A stretch of 64,000 nt of DNA from assembly GCA_963780795.1 (NCBI GenBank), contig CAWADH010000005.1:372001-436000 (forward strand), given 5' to 3'. Both the position numbers and the translations under genes were made by a program. Position 1 is the stretch's first letter; each line of letters opens with the position of its first letter. Source of the DNA: DATJGR01 sp963780795. Lineage in GTDB: Bacteria; Pseudomonadota; Gammaproteobacteria; Pseudomonadales; Azotimanducaceae. Below are positions 7,594 to 16,495 of the stretch, piece by piece. Under the pieces are notes generated by a model, which did not search any database, was not told where the DNA came from, and was given only the letters and a program-made list of their open reading frames with translations.

Positions 7594-8852
7594 ATGAAGA
7601 TCCTGTTGGCGATGTTCGGTTGCGCAGTACTGTGGGTTACTGCGCTCGCCGCAACGCCGGTTGCCACGGGCGTCATGGTCGGCGCGCCGCCGCCTGCGGC
7701 GCAGCAGGTCACGCTCGACAACTGGCTGTCGCCAGAATTCAACGCCTGGTCCTTCCAGCACCTCGAAGCGATTCTGCCGACGACCACGGTGGACCGCGGT
7801 ACCGGACCGGTCAGCGCACTCGACGCGCAGCCTTACGATCTCGGCCGATTCGAGTTTGCGGACTTCACCGGCAAGAAACGCAATCTCGCGCAGTTTCTGG
7901 ACGACCAGCACATCGATGGGCTGGTGCTGTGGTCGCACGGCAAGCTGCGCCAGGAGATCTACCGGAACGGCGAAACCGCGCGCACGCGGCACCTGATGAT
8001 GTCGGTGACCAAGTCGTTCACTGGACTCATAGCGGAAATGCTGATCGCGGAAGGCAAGCTCGACGAGACGAAACAGGTCACCGATTACGTACCGGAACTG
8101 AAAGGCGAGCGCCTACGACGGCGCGACATTGCGCAATCTGATGAACATGGAGATCGGCATCGATTTCTCGGAGATCTACGACGATCCGAGTTCGACGATC
8201 TTCCAGTTCAGCTACGCAGCGGGATTCCGTCCGGTGCCGCCCGGCGTGAAGCGCCTTTCCGTCGCTGTACGAGTTCCTGCCGTCGCTGAAAAAGAAGGGT
8301 GAACACGGCAAAGACTTCCACTACGTCACCGCGAACTCCGAGGTGCTCGGCTGGGTGATCGAGAAAGTGACCGGCACCGGCTTCGCGCACGTATTCGAAC
8401 AGAAGCTCTACGGGAAGATCGGCGCCGAGCGCGACGCCTTCTACGCCACCGATCCGCACGGCAAAGCCGTCTCGGGCGGTGGGCTCAACATCACCGCGCG
8501 CGATGCGCTTCGGCTCGCCGTGATGATGTCGCGCGAAGGCAACTTCAACGGCCAACAGATCGTTCCGGCTGCGCTGGTCGCGAAGATCGCCGCCGGCAGC
8601 ACGCCGCGCCCCGGTTTGTGGGGCAACGAGAACGGCGGTCACGACCATTCGTACATGTCGCAGTGGTACATCGACCATTCGACCGGCGTCGTGTCGGCGG
8701 CGGGCATTCACGGCCAGACGATCTACTTCCTGCCGAAGAGCGACATCGCGATGGTCACCCAGTCGTCGTACCCGGAAGCGGACGGCCCGTTCTTCGGCGT
8801 ACTCGATGGTTTCTTCGCCGCTGTCGCCAAAGAACTGAAGGACACGCCTTAG
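7594..8852 (+). pseudogene. Serine hydrolase (beta-lactamase/6-aminohexanoate-dimer hydrolase fold), two frameshifts
   Basis: A Sec signal peptide (about residues 1-20) is followed by a class C beta-lactamase-like domain. The first frame carries SVTKSF with nucleophile Ser137 and Lys140. Near 8107 the family sequence (AYDGATLRNLMNMEIGIDFS) jumps to the second frame, and near 8256 it jumps again to the third (FPSLYEFLPSLKKKG, then YVTANSEVLGW and a C-terminal GGHDHSYMSQ/GIHGQ part). Both changes are explained by one extra base each; removing both restores about 419 residues of normal family length. Either a recent pseudogene or two sequencing errors. The gene follows the TIR-TPR gene by 28 bases. 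Confidence 0.8.
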
Positions 8853-8873
8853 CGGCGCGCCCGCGCCGAGTCG

Positions 8874-9674
8874 TCAGGCATCGACGCCCATGAAGCGCAG
8901 CAGCATTTCGAGCTGCGCTTCGAGCATCGGCACGCCGGTGTGAATTGCCTTGCCGTGCCGCCGTGCGGTCTGAAGCAGACGCGTCATCTCCGGCGCGATC
9001 ACGCACTCGGCTATCAGGGCGGCGTGCGCGATCACCGAATCGGGAAACGGTAACGCGTCGTGCGGTTGCATGCCGAGCGACGTAGCGTTCACCGCGATAT
9101 CGATGCGGTGGAACGACGCTGCATCGGTGGCGACGCGCAGCGCCGGAAACGCACTGCGAACCCGCGCGGCGAGGTCTTCGGCTTTCGCCGCGGTACGGTT
9201 GACGATGCACAGCGACGCACAACCGTGTTTCGCCAGCGCGAATGCGACCGCCGACGCCGCGCCGCCTGCACCTGCGAGCACACAGTGCGCATCGGTCACC
9301 GGGTGTCCTTCGCGCGCGAGTCCGCCGACGAAACCCTCTCCGTCGAGAATCGTGCCGGCGAGACGGCCGTCCGGATACCTTCGGATCACGTTCACCGCGC
9401 CCACCCGACGCGCTTCCGGCGTCAGTTCGTCGAGCAGTTCCACGATTGCGGTCTTGTGCGGCATCGAGACGATCGCGCCGCCGAAGTTTTTCACATGCCG
9501 CAGCGCCGCCACGCAGGCGGCCAGTCCCTCAGCGGCCACTTGCATCGGCACCAGCACGCATGCGGCGGATCGTCCCCATCGTTCGAGCAGCGCGTTCGCC
9601 ATCGCCGGGCTGCGGGCACGGATCACCGGATCGGCGATCAATCCAAGTATTGTCGTGGCACCGGTAATCGGCAT
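8874..9674 (-). CDS. Shikimate dehydrogenase family protein (AroE/quinate dehydrogenase-like)
   Basis: 266 aa from an ATG preceded by AAGAGGG. Substrate-domain motifs are ADPVIRARSPAMANALLE and MPHKTAIVELL with the catalytic Lys, plus LDGEGFVGGL holding the conserved Asp. The nucleotide domain has GAGGAASAVAFALA and ends its second strand with NRT, which favours NADP(H). Canonical AroE has IPxK and NTDG at these places; the MPHK and ILDG variants are common in AroE paralogs found in catabolic operons. Its position behind an ACS-type MFS gene and a cupin supports a role in uptake and oxidation of a shikimate- or quinate-like compound rather than aromatic amino acid synthesis. Confidence 0.85.
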   Translation of the reverse strand: MPITGATTILGLIADPVIRARSPAMANALLERWGRSAACVLVPMQVAAEGLAACVAALRHVKNFGGAIVSMPHKTAIVELLDELTPEARRVGAVNVIRRYPDGRLAGTILDGEGFVGGLAREGHPVTDAHCVLAGAGGAASAVAFALAKHGCASLCIVNRTAAKAEDLAARVRSAFPALRVATDAASFHRIDIAVNATSLGMQPHDALPFPDSVIAHAALIAECVIAPEMTRLLQTARRHGKAIHTGVPMLEAQLEMLLRFMGVDA

Positions 9675-9693
9675 CGATCCCTCTTTCGTTCCG

Positions 9694-9933
9694 TTAGGCC
9701 GTGGCAGCCACATACACCACTTCGTCGCTCAGCGCATGGAGGTGCTCTTCCTCTTTCGTGTGCCAATGCGCCGGCTTGGTATTCGATCCCGGAGGCAGCT
9801 CGAGCAACCCGACCCGGACTTTCGATGCACCTTCGAAATCGCCGAGTGCTTTGCCGCGAATCTCGCGATCCGTGCCGGCGTACCAGACTTCCAACGAGAG
9901 TTCCGACGCGTGCATCGGATGCTTCACGACCAA
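9694..9933 (-). pseudogene. Truncated cupin domain protein
   Basis: 79 aa, starting at TTG 9933 or the inner ATG. It reads like the first half of a cupin of about 150 aa (VWYAGTDREIRGKALGDFEG, LLELPPGSNTKPAHWHTKEEE with the metal-binding HxH-E group) and then ends after LHALSDEVVYVAATA, before the second cupin motif. The expected ALxGxGxL strand and the C-terminal His are absent, so it is probably a decayed remnant, although a minimal single-motif cupin cannot be excluded. It sits between the MFS transporter stop (3 bases) and the shikimate dehydrogenase-like start (19 bases) in one transcript. Confidence 0.65.
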
Positions 9934-9936
9934 CCC

Positions 9937-11256
9937 CTACGAAACCGCAGGTTCGCCGCGCACCGGCAATTCGGCGAGCGCTGGCGCGGTGCGCATTCGC
10001 AGCGTGGCGATCGCGCTGACGAACAACAACGCCGCGAGCAGCAACAACCCGCCGGTGAAACTGCCGGTGGCATCCTTCACCAGCCCCACCGCATACGGAC
10101 CGACGAATCCGCCGAGCGAACCGATCGTATTGATCAGCGCGATGCCGCCTGCAGATGCGCTGCTCGTGAGAAACCGGCCCGGCAGCGACCAGAACGGACC
10201 GCGGCTGCCGAGGTCGCCGATCGCCGCGATCGTCAACGCGATCATTCCGGGTACCGGCGACACCATGAACGCGCTCAGCGTGAAACCGGCCGCTGCGACG
10301 AATGCCGGCACCGCGATGTGCAGAATCCGCTCGCCGGTTCGGTCCGAACTGATGCCGATCACCACCATGCCGATCGCCGCGCCGACATACGGAATCGCCG
10401 AGATCACGCCCACTCCGAGATCGCTCAACCCCGAGAGACCCTTGATGATCTGCGGCACCCACAGCGTCAGGCCATAACTGCCGCTCTGGCACGCGAACAT
10501 GATCATCGAAAGCCACCACACCGTCGGGTGTAACAACGCCCGGCGCAGACCGACGCCGTGGCGCGCGAGTGCGGCCTTCTGCTCCGCCTCGATGCGCCCG
10601 CTCAGCCACGCGCGCTGATCCGGCGCCAGCCAGCGCGCCTGTGCGGGCCCGTCAGGCAGATACACCCACACCACCGCGCCGAGCACGATCGCCGGTGCGC
10701 CCTCGAGCAGGAACAGCCACTGCCAGCCGCTCAGCCCCAGCAGGCCGTTCATGCCGAGCAGCAGTCCCGCCACCGGGCCACCGACGACGATCGCGAGCGG
10801 AATGCCGATCATGAACATCGACACGGCACGCGCGCGCTGTTCCGCCGGATACCAGTTCGACAGGTAGTAGATGATGCCGGGCAGGAAGCCCGCCTCGGCA
10901 ACGCCGAGCAGGAATCGCAACACGTAGAAGCTCATCGCGCTGCGCACGAACATCATCGCTACCGCGAGCACACCCCACGTGAGCATGATGCGCGCGATCC
11001 AGCGCCGCGCGCCGACCCGCGCCAGGATCAGGTTGCTGGGAACTTCGCACAGCGCGTAGCCGATGAAGAACACGCCGGCGCCGAAGCCGTAGACGCTGGC
11101 GCTGAATCCGAGATCCTGGTTCATCTGCAGCGCGGCGAAGCCGACGTTCACGCGGTCGAGCCACGCCACGATGTAGAGCAGCAGCAGGAACGGGATCAGC
11201 CGCCACGTCACCTTGGCGATCGTCGCGCTTTCGAGCGACTCTTCTGTCGACATCAA
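9937..11256 (-). CDS. MFS transporter, anion:cation symporter (ACS) type
   Basis: 439 aa with about twelve membrane segments. Signature features of the ACS/phthalate-permease branch are WRLIPFLLLLYIVAWLDRVNVGFA at the first helix, LGFSASVYGFGAGVFFIGY, EVPSNLILARVGARRWIARI and the central GFLPGIIYYLSNWYP. Members import organic anions such as tartrate, galactarate, phthalate or hydroxyaromatic acids with protons. Downstream, on the same transcript, lie the truncated cupin and the shikimate dehydrogenase-like gene, so a cyclic polyol acid such as shikimate or quinate is a plausible substrate. A second ACS paralog is at 30758-32041. Start could be the second Met (11253). Confidence 0.9.
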   Translation of the reverse strand: MMSTEESLESATIAKVTWRLIPFLLLLYIVAWLDRVNVGFAALQMNQDLGFSASVYGFGAGVFFIGYALCEVPSNLILARVGARRWIARIMLTWGVLAVAMMFVRSAMSFYVLRFLLGVAEAGFLPGIIYYLSNWYPAEQRARAVSMFMIGIPLAIVVGGPVAGLLLGMNGLLGLSGWQWLFLLEGAPAIVLGAVVWVYLPDGPAQARWLAPDQRAWLSGRIEAEQKAALARHGVGLRRALLHPTVWWLSMIMFACQSGSYGLTLWVPQIIKGLSGLSDLGVGVISAIPYVGAAIGMVVIGISSDRTGERILHIAVPAFVAAAGFTLSAFMVSPVPGMIALTIAAIGDLGSRGPFWSLPGRFLTSSASAGGIALINTIGSLGGFVGPYAVGLVKDATGSFTGGLLLLAALLFVSAIATLRMRTAPALAELPVRGEPAVS

Positions 11257-11276
11257 AGAGAACCTCCCCTCATTCG

Positions 11277-12998
11277 TCAGCCGGTCGCGTCGCGGAACGC
11301 AGCAGCCCTCACCTGTTCGACGACATGCCGCGTCATCGCCTGCGCCAACTCGTGTTCACCGACGAACACTTCACCCGCGTTGTCCTTGCGCAGCAGACCC
11401 GCTTCATCGTCGCTGTGCGTGCGCACCACCGTCTTGATGTTCGGTTTCAACGTGCGCGCGATCTCGATCATCTTGCGCGCGCCGAACGCATCCGGAATCG
11501 CGATCACCAGCATCTGCGCCCGCGCCACATGCGCCTGAATCAGCACTTCCGGCGTGGTGGCATCGCCGGAAACCGCCGGAATGTTCCGCCGCCGCAGTTC
11601 CCCGACGAGTTCGCGATTCTGCTCCGCCACGACGATCGAGATGTGGTGCTCGGTCAGCGCTTCCGCGATCCGCTGCCCCACCCGGCCGTAGCCGACGATC
11701 ACCACGTGGTGGGTCAGCAGCTTCTGGTTCACGGTCATCGGCAGCTCCGCCAACGGATCATCGCGGCGCTCCATCGCGCGGGCAACCGCCGAACGCGACC
11801 TGATCCAGCGCTGGATGGGTTCGACGGCGTTGAACATCAGCGGATTCAGCGCGATCGAGATCAGCGCGCCGGCGAGGATGAGACTCTGGCCTTCTTCCGG
11901 CAACAGCTGCAGCGACACGCCGAGACCCGCGAGGATGAACGAGAACTCGCCGATCTGCGCGAGGCTGGCCGATACCGTCAGCGCGGTATTCAGCGGATAA
12001 CGGAACGCCAGCACGAGCAGGAACGCCGCCAGCGTTTTGCCGAGCATGATGATTCCGACGACGACCAGAACGTGCACCGGCTCGCGCAGCAGCATCGAAG
12101 GATCGAACAGCATGCCGACCGAGACGAAGAACAGCACCGAGAATGCATCGCGCAGCGGCAGCGATTCGTCCGCGGCGCGATGGCTCAACGACGATTCGCG
12201 CAGCACCATCCCCGCGAAAAATGCGCCGAGCGCGAACGACACGCCGAAGATTGCGGCGGAGCCATAAGCGATGCCAACCGCCGCCGCGATCACGCACAGC
12301 GTGAACAGCTCGCGCGAACCGGTGCGCGCCACCTGCCAGAGCATCCACGGAAACACGCGCCGCCCGACCAGCAGCATGAACGCGACGAACAGCGCGACCT
12401 TGCCCAATGTGATCGCGAAGGCGGTGGCCAGATCGCGGCTGCTCGACGCTTCTTCGGAACCCACACCGCCGAGCCAGCCGGACAGCGCCGGCAGCAACAC
12501 CAGCACGAGCACCATCACCAGGTCTTCGACCACCAGCCATCCCACCGCGATGTGGCCGTTGATCGATTCGAGCTGCCCGCGGCTTTCGAGCGCGCGCAGC
12601 AGCACCACCGTGCTCGCAACGGAGAGCGCGAGGCCGAACACCACACTGGCGCCGAGGCTCCATCCCCACCACGTGGCCGTCAGCGCGCCGAGCGCCGTCG
12701 CGACGACGATCTGCGCGATGGCACCCGGCAGCGCGATACGCCGCACTTCCAGCAGATCTTTGAACGAGAAGTGCAGACCCACTCCGAACATCAGCAGCAT
12801 CACGCCGATTTCGGCGAGCTGCTGCGAGAGGCCCACGTCAGCAACGAAGCCGGGTGTCGCGGGACCGATGACCACGCCGGCAATCAGATAGCCAACGAGC
12901 GCAGGCAGGCGCAGCCGCACCGCGATCAGGCCGAGAATCAGCGCGAGCCCGAGTGCGGCCGCAATCGTGGTGATCAGCGCGACGCTATGCGGCATCAA
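11277..12998 (-). CDS. ybaL: Monovalent cation:proton antiporter-2 (KefB/YbaL family)
   Basis: 573 aa. Residues 1 to about 390 form a Na+/H+ exchanger domain with the YbaL N-terminus (LITTIAAALGLALILGLIAVRLRLPALVGYL) and LLMFGVGLHFS; residues about 415-535 form an RCK/TrkA-N domain (HHVVIVGYGRVGQRIAEAL) that binds nucleotide through GxGxxG. E. coli YbaL has the same architecture and length. The protein probably exports potassium or another cation in exchange for protons at the inner membrane. The first 14 bases of the gene overlap the end of the nitronate monooxygenase gene, so it is the second gene of that transcript. Confidence 0.93.
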   Translation of the reverse strand: MMPHSVALITTIAAALGLALILGLIAVRLRLPALVGYLIAGVVIGPATPGFVADVGLSQQLAEIGVMLLMFGVGLHFSFKDLLEVRRIALPGAIAQIVVATALGALTATWWGWSLGASVVFGLALSVASTVVLLRALESRGQLESINGHIAVGWLVVEDLVMVLVLVLLPALSGWLGGVGSEEASSSRDLATAFAITLGKVALFVAFMLLVGRRVFPWMLWQVARTGSRELFTLCVIAAAVGIAYGSAAIFGVSFALGAFFAGMVLRESSLSHRAADESLPLRDAFSVLFFVSVGMLFDPSMLLREPVHVLVVVGIIMLGKTLAAFLLVLAFRYPLNTALTVSASLAQIGEFSFILAGLGVSLQLLPEEGQSLILAGALISIALNPLMFNAVEPIQRWIRSRSAVARAMERRDDPLAELPMTVNQKLLTHHVVIVGYGRVGQRIAEALTEHHISIVVAEQNRELVGELRRRNIPAVSGDATTPEVLIQAHVARAQMLVIAIPDAFGARKMIEIARTLKPNIKTVVRTHSDDEAGLLRKDNAGEVFVGEHELAQAMTRHVVEQVRAAAFRDATG

Positions 12999-14043
12999 TG
13001 CCGGCCGGCAGTTCGCGCGCCAGTTCGCGAGTGAGCTCCGCCGCCGGAATCTCGCGGAAGCCGGTCGGGTTCTGTCCGCACCACAGCGGCGAGAAGTCGC
13101 CGCGGCCTTGCGCCTCTGCTTTCGCGCGCAGCGGCGCGAGCGCGGCGCCTCCGAGCGGAAACGCCGGAACGGACGCCGACATCGGACCCTGCTCGCGCAC
13201 GATGCGATTGACGATGCCGCGCGCAGGTCGGCCGGTGAACACGTTCGTCACCGCGGTGTGTCGCGCCGCATCGGTCTTGAGCGCCGCGCGATGCAACGCG
13301 GTCGTAGTCGCTTCCGGACACAGCAGATAGGCGCTGCCGATCTGAGCCGCCGAGGCGCCCAGCGTCATCACCGCGGCCACGCCTTTCGCGTCCGCGATGC
13401 CGCCCGCCGCCACCACTGGCACCTTCACCGTCCGAACGATCTGCGGCAGCAGCGCGAAGGTGCCGACCTGCGTCGTGACGTCGGTGGTGAGAAACATGCC
13501 GCGGTGCCCGCCGGCTTCCACGCCTTGAGCGATGATCACGTCGGCGCCGCGATCCTCGAGCCAGCGCGCCTCGTCCACGGTGGTCGCCGACGACAAAACG
13601 GTGGCGCCCCACGCCTTCACGCGATCGATCAGCTCCGCCGACGGCAAGCCGAAGTGGAAGCTGATCACCGGCGGTGCGAACTCGCTCAGTAGATCCGCCA
13701 CGGCCGCATCGAACGGCCGTCGGCCGCCCCCCTCTGGAATACTGTTGGGATCGATCGAGAATTCACGATAGTAGCCGGCCAGGCTGTTGCGCCAGGCGGC
13801 TTCGCGCGCAGCGTCGAACACCGGAGGCACATGACAAAAGCAGTTCACGTTGAACGGCCGGTTGGTACCGGCGCGAAGCGACTTCAGCTCCGCGCGCAAG
13901 GCGTCGGTGCCGAACATCGCCGTCGGCAACGAGCCGAGACCGCCGGCGTTGCTGACGGCGATTGCGAGTGCGCTGCCCTGCACACCGGCCATCGGCGCCT
14001 GAATGATCGGGATCGAAATGCCGAGACGCTTCAGCAGATTCAT
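12985..14043 (-). CDS. Nitronate monooxygenase (FMN-dependent, 2-nitropropane dioxygenase family)
   Basis: 352 aa; ATG with a GGAGG sequence upstream. TIM-barrel flavoprotein: PIIQAPMAGVQGSALAIAVSNAGGLGSL at the N-terminus, VISFHFGLPS, DVIIAQGVEAGGHRGMF with the catalytic-region His, VVAAGGIADAKGVAAVM and GASAAQIGSAYLLCPE for the FMN phosphate. It oxidises nitroalkanes such as propionate-3-nitronate, protecting cells from these plant and fungal toxins. It shares its transcript with the YbaL antiporter, whose start overlaps its end. The neighbouring carotenoid oxygenase is divergent, 179 bases away. Confidence 0.92.
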   Translation of the reverse strand: MNLLKRLGISIPIIQAPMAGVQGSALAIAVSNAGGLGSLPTAMFGTDALRAELKSLRAGTNRPFNVNCFCHVPPVFDAAREAAWRNSLAGYYREFSIDPNSIPEGGGRRPFDAAVADLLSEFAPPVISFHFGLPSAELIDRVKAWGATVLSSATTVDEARWLEDRGADVIIAQGVEAGGHRGMFLTTDVTTQVGTFALLPQIVRTVKVPVVAAGGIADAKGVAAVMTLGASAAQIGSAYLLCPEATTTALHRAALKTDAARHTAVTNVFTGRPARGIVNRIVREQGPMSASVPAFPLGGAALAPLRAKAEAQGRGDFSPLWCGQNPTGFREIPAAELTRELARELPAGIDAA

Positions 14044-14222
14044 GTTTCGTGGCCTCCAAATCGTACGAGTGCCCGGCGCTGCGGCCGCCCTCCACATACC
14101 CTCCGCGCCCGGCCTCGCGCAGCATACCGTGCGTCCGGCTGAAGCCGGGATTCGATACAAGACTGCTTTTTCGGATTTTTCGCTCGTAGCATCCGCTGCT
14201 GGATCACCCGAGGCACACCGCC

Positions 14223-15638
14223 ATGGCACGTCCGTTTCCAACCGACCATCCGCTGCTGCAGGGCGGCTTCGAACCGATCCGCATGGAATGCGACAACGCC
14301 GACCTCTTCGTGCACGGCGAAATCCCGAGCGGACTGAACGGTACGCTGTACCGCATCGGCCCGAATCCGCAGTTCGCACCGCGCGGTCGCTACAATCCGC
14401 TGCAGGCCGACGGCATGATCCACGCGTTTCACATTGCCGACGGTCGCGTTGCGTATCGCAATCGCTGGGTGCGGACACAACAGTGGACGCTCGAGCGCAG
14501 CGCCGGCCGCGCGCTGTTCGGAACGTCCGGCGATCCGCGCGACGTCGATCCGGAGGTGGCCGGCGTACGCAGCGACGGCGTCGCGAATACCCACATCGTA
14601 TGGCACGCCGGCAAGCTGCTGGCGCTCGAAGAGGGCCACGGTCCGATCGAGATCGATCCGGTATCGCTCGACACCATCGGCCCGTGGAATTTCGAGCATC
14701 AGTTGCCCGGCAACATGACAGCGCATCCGAAGATCGATCCGCTCACCGGCGAGATGCTGTTCTTCGCCAACTTCCCGTCGCGGGCGTTCACCGGCGAGAT
14801 TTCCTTTTACATCGCCGACGCGCGCGGTCGCATCGTGCGGCATCAGTCGGTGCAGGGTCCGTTTCCGGCGCTGGTGCACGACTTCGCCATCACGCGCGAC
14901 TACGTGATCTTCGCGGTGTGCCCGGTCACGTTGTCGATCGAGCGCGCCCGCGCGGGCGGGCCGCCCATCGCCTGGGAGCCGTATCTCGGCACGCACGTCG
15001 GCGTGCTGGCGCGCGACGGCCGCGCCGAAGACACGCGCTGGTACACCGGCGAGGCATGCATGGCGTGGCACTCGATGAACGCGTTCGACAAAGGCGAGCG
15101 CATCATCATCGACGTGTGTCAACAGGCGGCGCCCGCTTTCCCGCCCGCTCACGGTCCGATGCCCGAAGAGGCGTCGTTGCGTCAGTATCTGACGCGCTGG
15201 ACGATCAACCACTCCGAAAGCGACGAATTCGAAATGCGGCGCCTCAGTGAGGTTGTCTGTGAGTATCCGCGCATCGACGAACGGCGCACCGGGCTGCCGT
15301 ACCGGTATGGGTACGTGGCGGGCGTCGGCGGACCGGGCACCGGCGACATGTTCCAGCGCGCGATCGGGCGCTTCGACCACGACACGCAGGAGATGCGCAC
15401 GTTCCATGTCGGCGATCATTCGGCCGTATCGGAACCGGTGTTCGTGGCAAAGGACGCAGCGGCCGCCGAAGGCGAGGGCTACCTGCTGGCGACCGTCTTC
15501 GACAGCGTGCGCAATGCCAGCCATCTCGCGATCTTCGATGCGCAGCACGTGGAGGACGGTCCGATCGCCCGCGCCGACCTCGACCACCGCGTGCCGATGG
15601 GCTTTCACGGTTCGTGGCGCGACGCAGCCCGGGGTTAG
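14223..15638 (+). CDS. Carotenoid oxygenase family protein (apocarotenoid or stilbene cleaving)
   Basis: 471 aa. Seven-bladed propeller oxygenase with four iron-binding histidines visible: His168 in MTAHPK, His219 in LVHDF, His283 in AWHSMN and His462 in GFHGSW. The N-terminal GLNGTLYRIGPNPQFAP is the family hallmark. Members cleave a conjugated double bond in carotenoids, apocarotenoids, lignostilbenes or resveratrol using non-heme iron and O2. No carotenoid synthesis genes are in the window, so an aromatic stilbene or lignin-derived substrate is as likely. It is monocistronic and divergent from nitronate monooxygenase. Confidence 0.92.
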   Translation: MARPFPTDHPLLQGGFEPIRMECDNADLFVHGEIPSGLNGTLYRIGPNPQFAPRGRYNPLQADGMIHAFHIADGRVAYRNRWVRTQQWTLERSAGRALFGTSGDPRDVDPEVAGVRSDGVANTHIVWHAGKLLALEEGHGPIEIDPVSLDTIGPWNFEHQLPGNMTAHPKIDPLTGEMLFFANFPSRAFTGEISFYIADARGRIVRHQSVQGPFPALVHDFAITRDYVIFAVCPVTLSIERARAGGPPIAWEPYLGTHVGVLARDGRAEDTRWYTGEACMAWHSMNAFDKGERIIIDVCQQAAPAFPPAHGPMPEEASLRQYLTRWTINHSESDEFEMRRLSEVVCEYPRIDERRTGLPYRYGYVAGVGGPGTGDMFQRAIGRFDHDTQEMRTFHVGDHSAVSEPVFVAKDAAAAEGEGYLLATVFDSVRNASHLAIFDAQHVEDGPIARADLDHRVPMGFHGSWRDAARG

Positions 15639-15657
15639 CTGGCTCGGCTAAACGACT

Positions 15658-16380
15658 TCACTGGCGCTTGTCGCGCCACGCGTTCTTCTTGCCGGTCCGC
15701 AGCTTCGTCCGCGTTTCGCGTTTCACGCGCGCGGCGAGCCGCGCGTCGTGTTCGGCGAGGAAGTTCTCCACCGCGACGCGATCCCAGTTGACGAGACAAC
15801 GCAGCGCCCAGCTCATCGCCTTCACGACCATGTCTTCGCGATCGTCGATCAGCAGGGTCGCAATGGCGAGCGTGCGCTTCGTATCGCCGGCGCCGCCGTG
15901 CGCCTTGATGTTGAGCACCACCGTAGACACCAACGCCGCCCGCCGCCGCCACAGGTCGTCGCTCTTCGCCCAGCGACGCACGTCGGCGTCGCGAATCAGC
16001 CCGCGCAGCCATGCGGCGCCGGAAATGTAGATGCCGTAGCCATCGACTTCGTCCCACGACGAGTTGCCGGCGCCGAGCGCCTCGACCGTCGCCAGATCGA
16101 GTTGCGACAGCGCCGTGGCATGTTTGTTGATCAGTTCCCAACCGACCCAGCGCGCGCGCTTGGCCTTCATTGCCGGCGACGCGGCGATGGCCGCGCCGAT
16201 CGCCACGACATCGGCGCCGTCGGCGTTCTTCACCAACGCGCTCAGGCGTTTGCGGACGCCGCGCGCGCCCGGTACGCCGCCCCGCGTCGCCAGGACCTCT
16301 TCGATCGCACTACGCGCCAGCTGATCCCGCTCGGCTTTTGAGAGCCGCTGCTTCGGCACCGTCGCCACACGCTTTGCCAT
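15658..16380 (-). CDS. DNA alkylation repair protein (AlkD-like HEAT repeat)
   Basis: 240 aa from the ATG at MAKRVATVPK; the longer upstream reading has no family similarity. Helical HEAT-type segments are seen throughout, with KRARWVGWELINKH, RRWAKSDDLWRRRAALVSTV and AIATLLIDDREDMVVKAMSWALRCL, which are typical of the AlkD/AlkC-type family PF08713. These proteins remove N3- and N7-alkylated purines without base flipping. Together with Ada at 26321-27406 and ExoIII it gives the window three DNA damage genes. The gene converges on the carotenoid oxygenase and diverges from the aldo/keto reductase (115 bases). Confidence 0.88.
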   Translation of the reverse strand: MAKRVATVPKQRLSKAERDQLARSAIEEVLATRGGVPGARGVRKRLSALVKNADGADVVAIGAAIAASPAMKAKRARWVGWELINKHATALSQLDLATVEALGAGNSSWDEVDGYGIYISGAAWLRGLIRDADVRRWAKSDDLWRRRAALVSTVVLNIKAHGGAGDTKRTLAIATLLIDDREDMVVKAMSWALRCLVNWDRVAVENFLAEHDARLAARVKRETRTKLRTGKKNAWRDKRQ

Positions 16381-16495
16381 CCGGGCCCCCGATATCGGAC
16401 GGCGAATTCTCGCTCGCAAAACCGTCTGCGTCGCCGTCGCGGAACTCGCAGTATGATTCGTCGTTCCGCGCATCACGCTTCGAAGGAGAACGATC

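Noticed and set aside
11325..13034. Long plus-strand open frame opposite the YbaL antiporter
   Set aside because: Amino acid content is Arg/His/Gln-rich shadow coding and has no domain; opposite strand has a clear antiporter with RCK domain.
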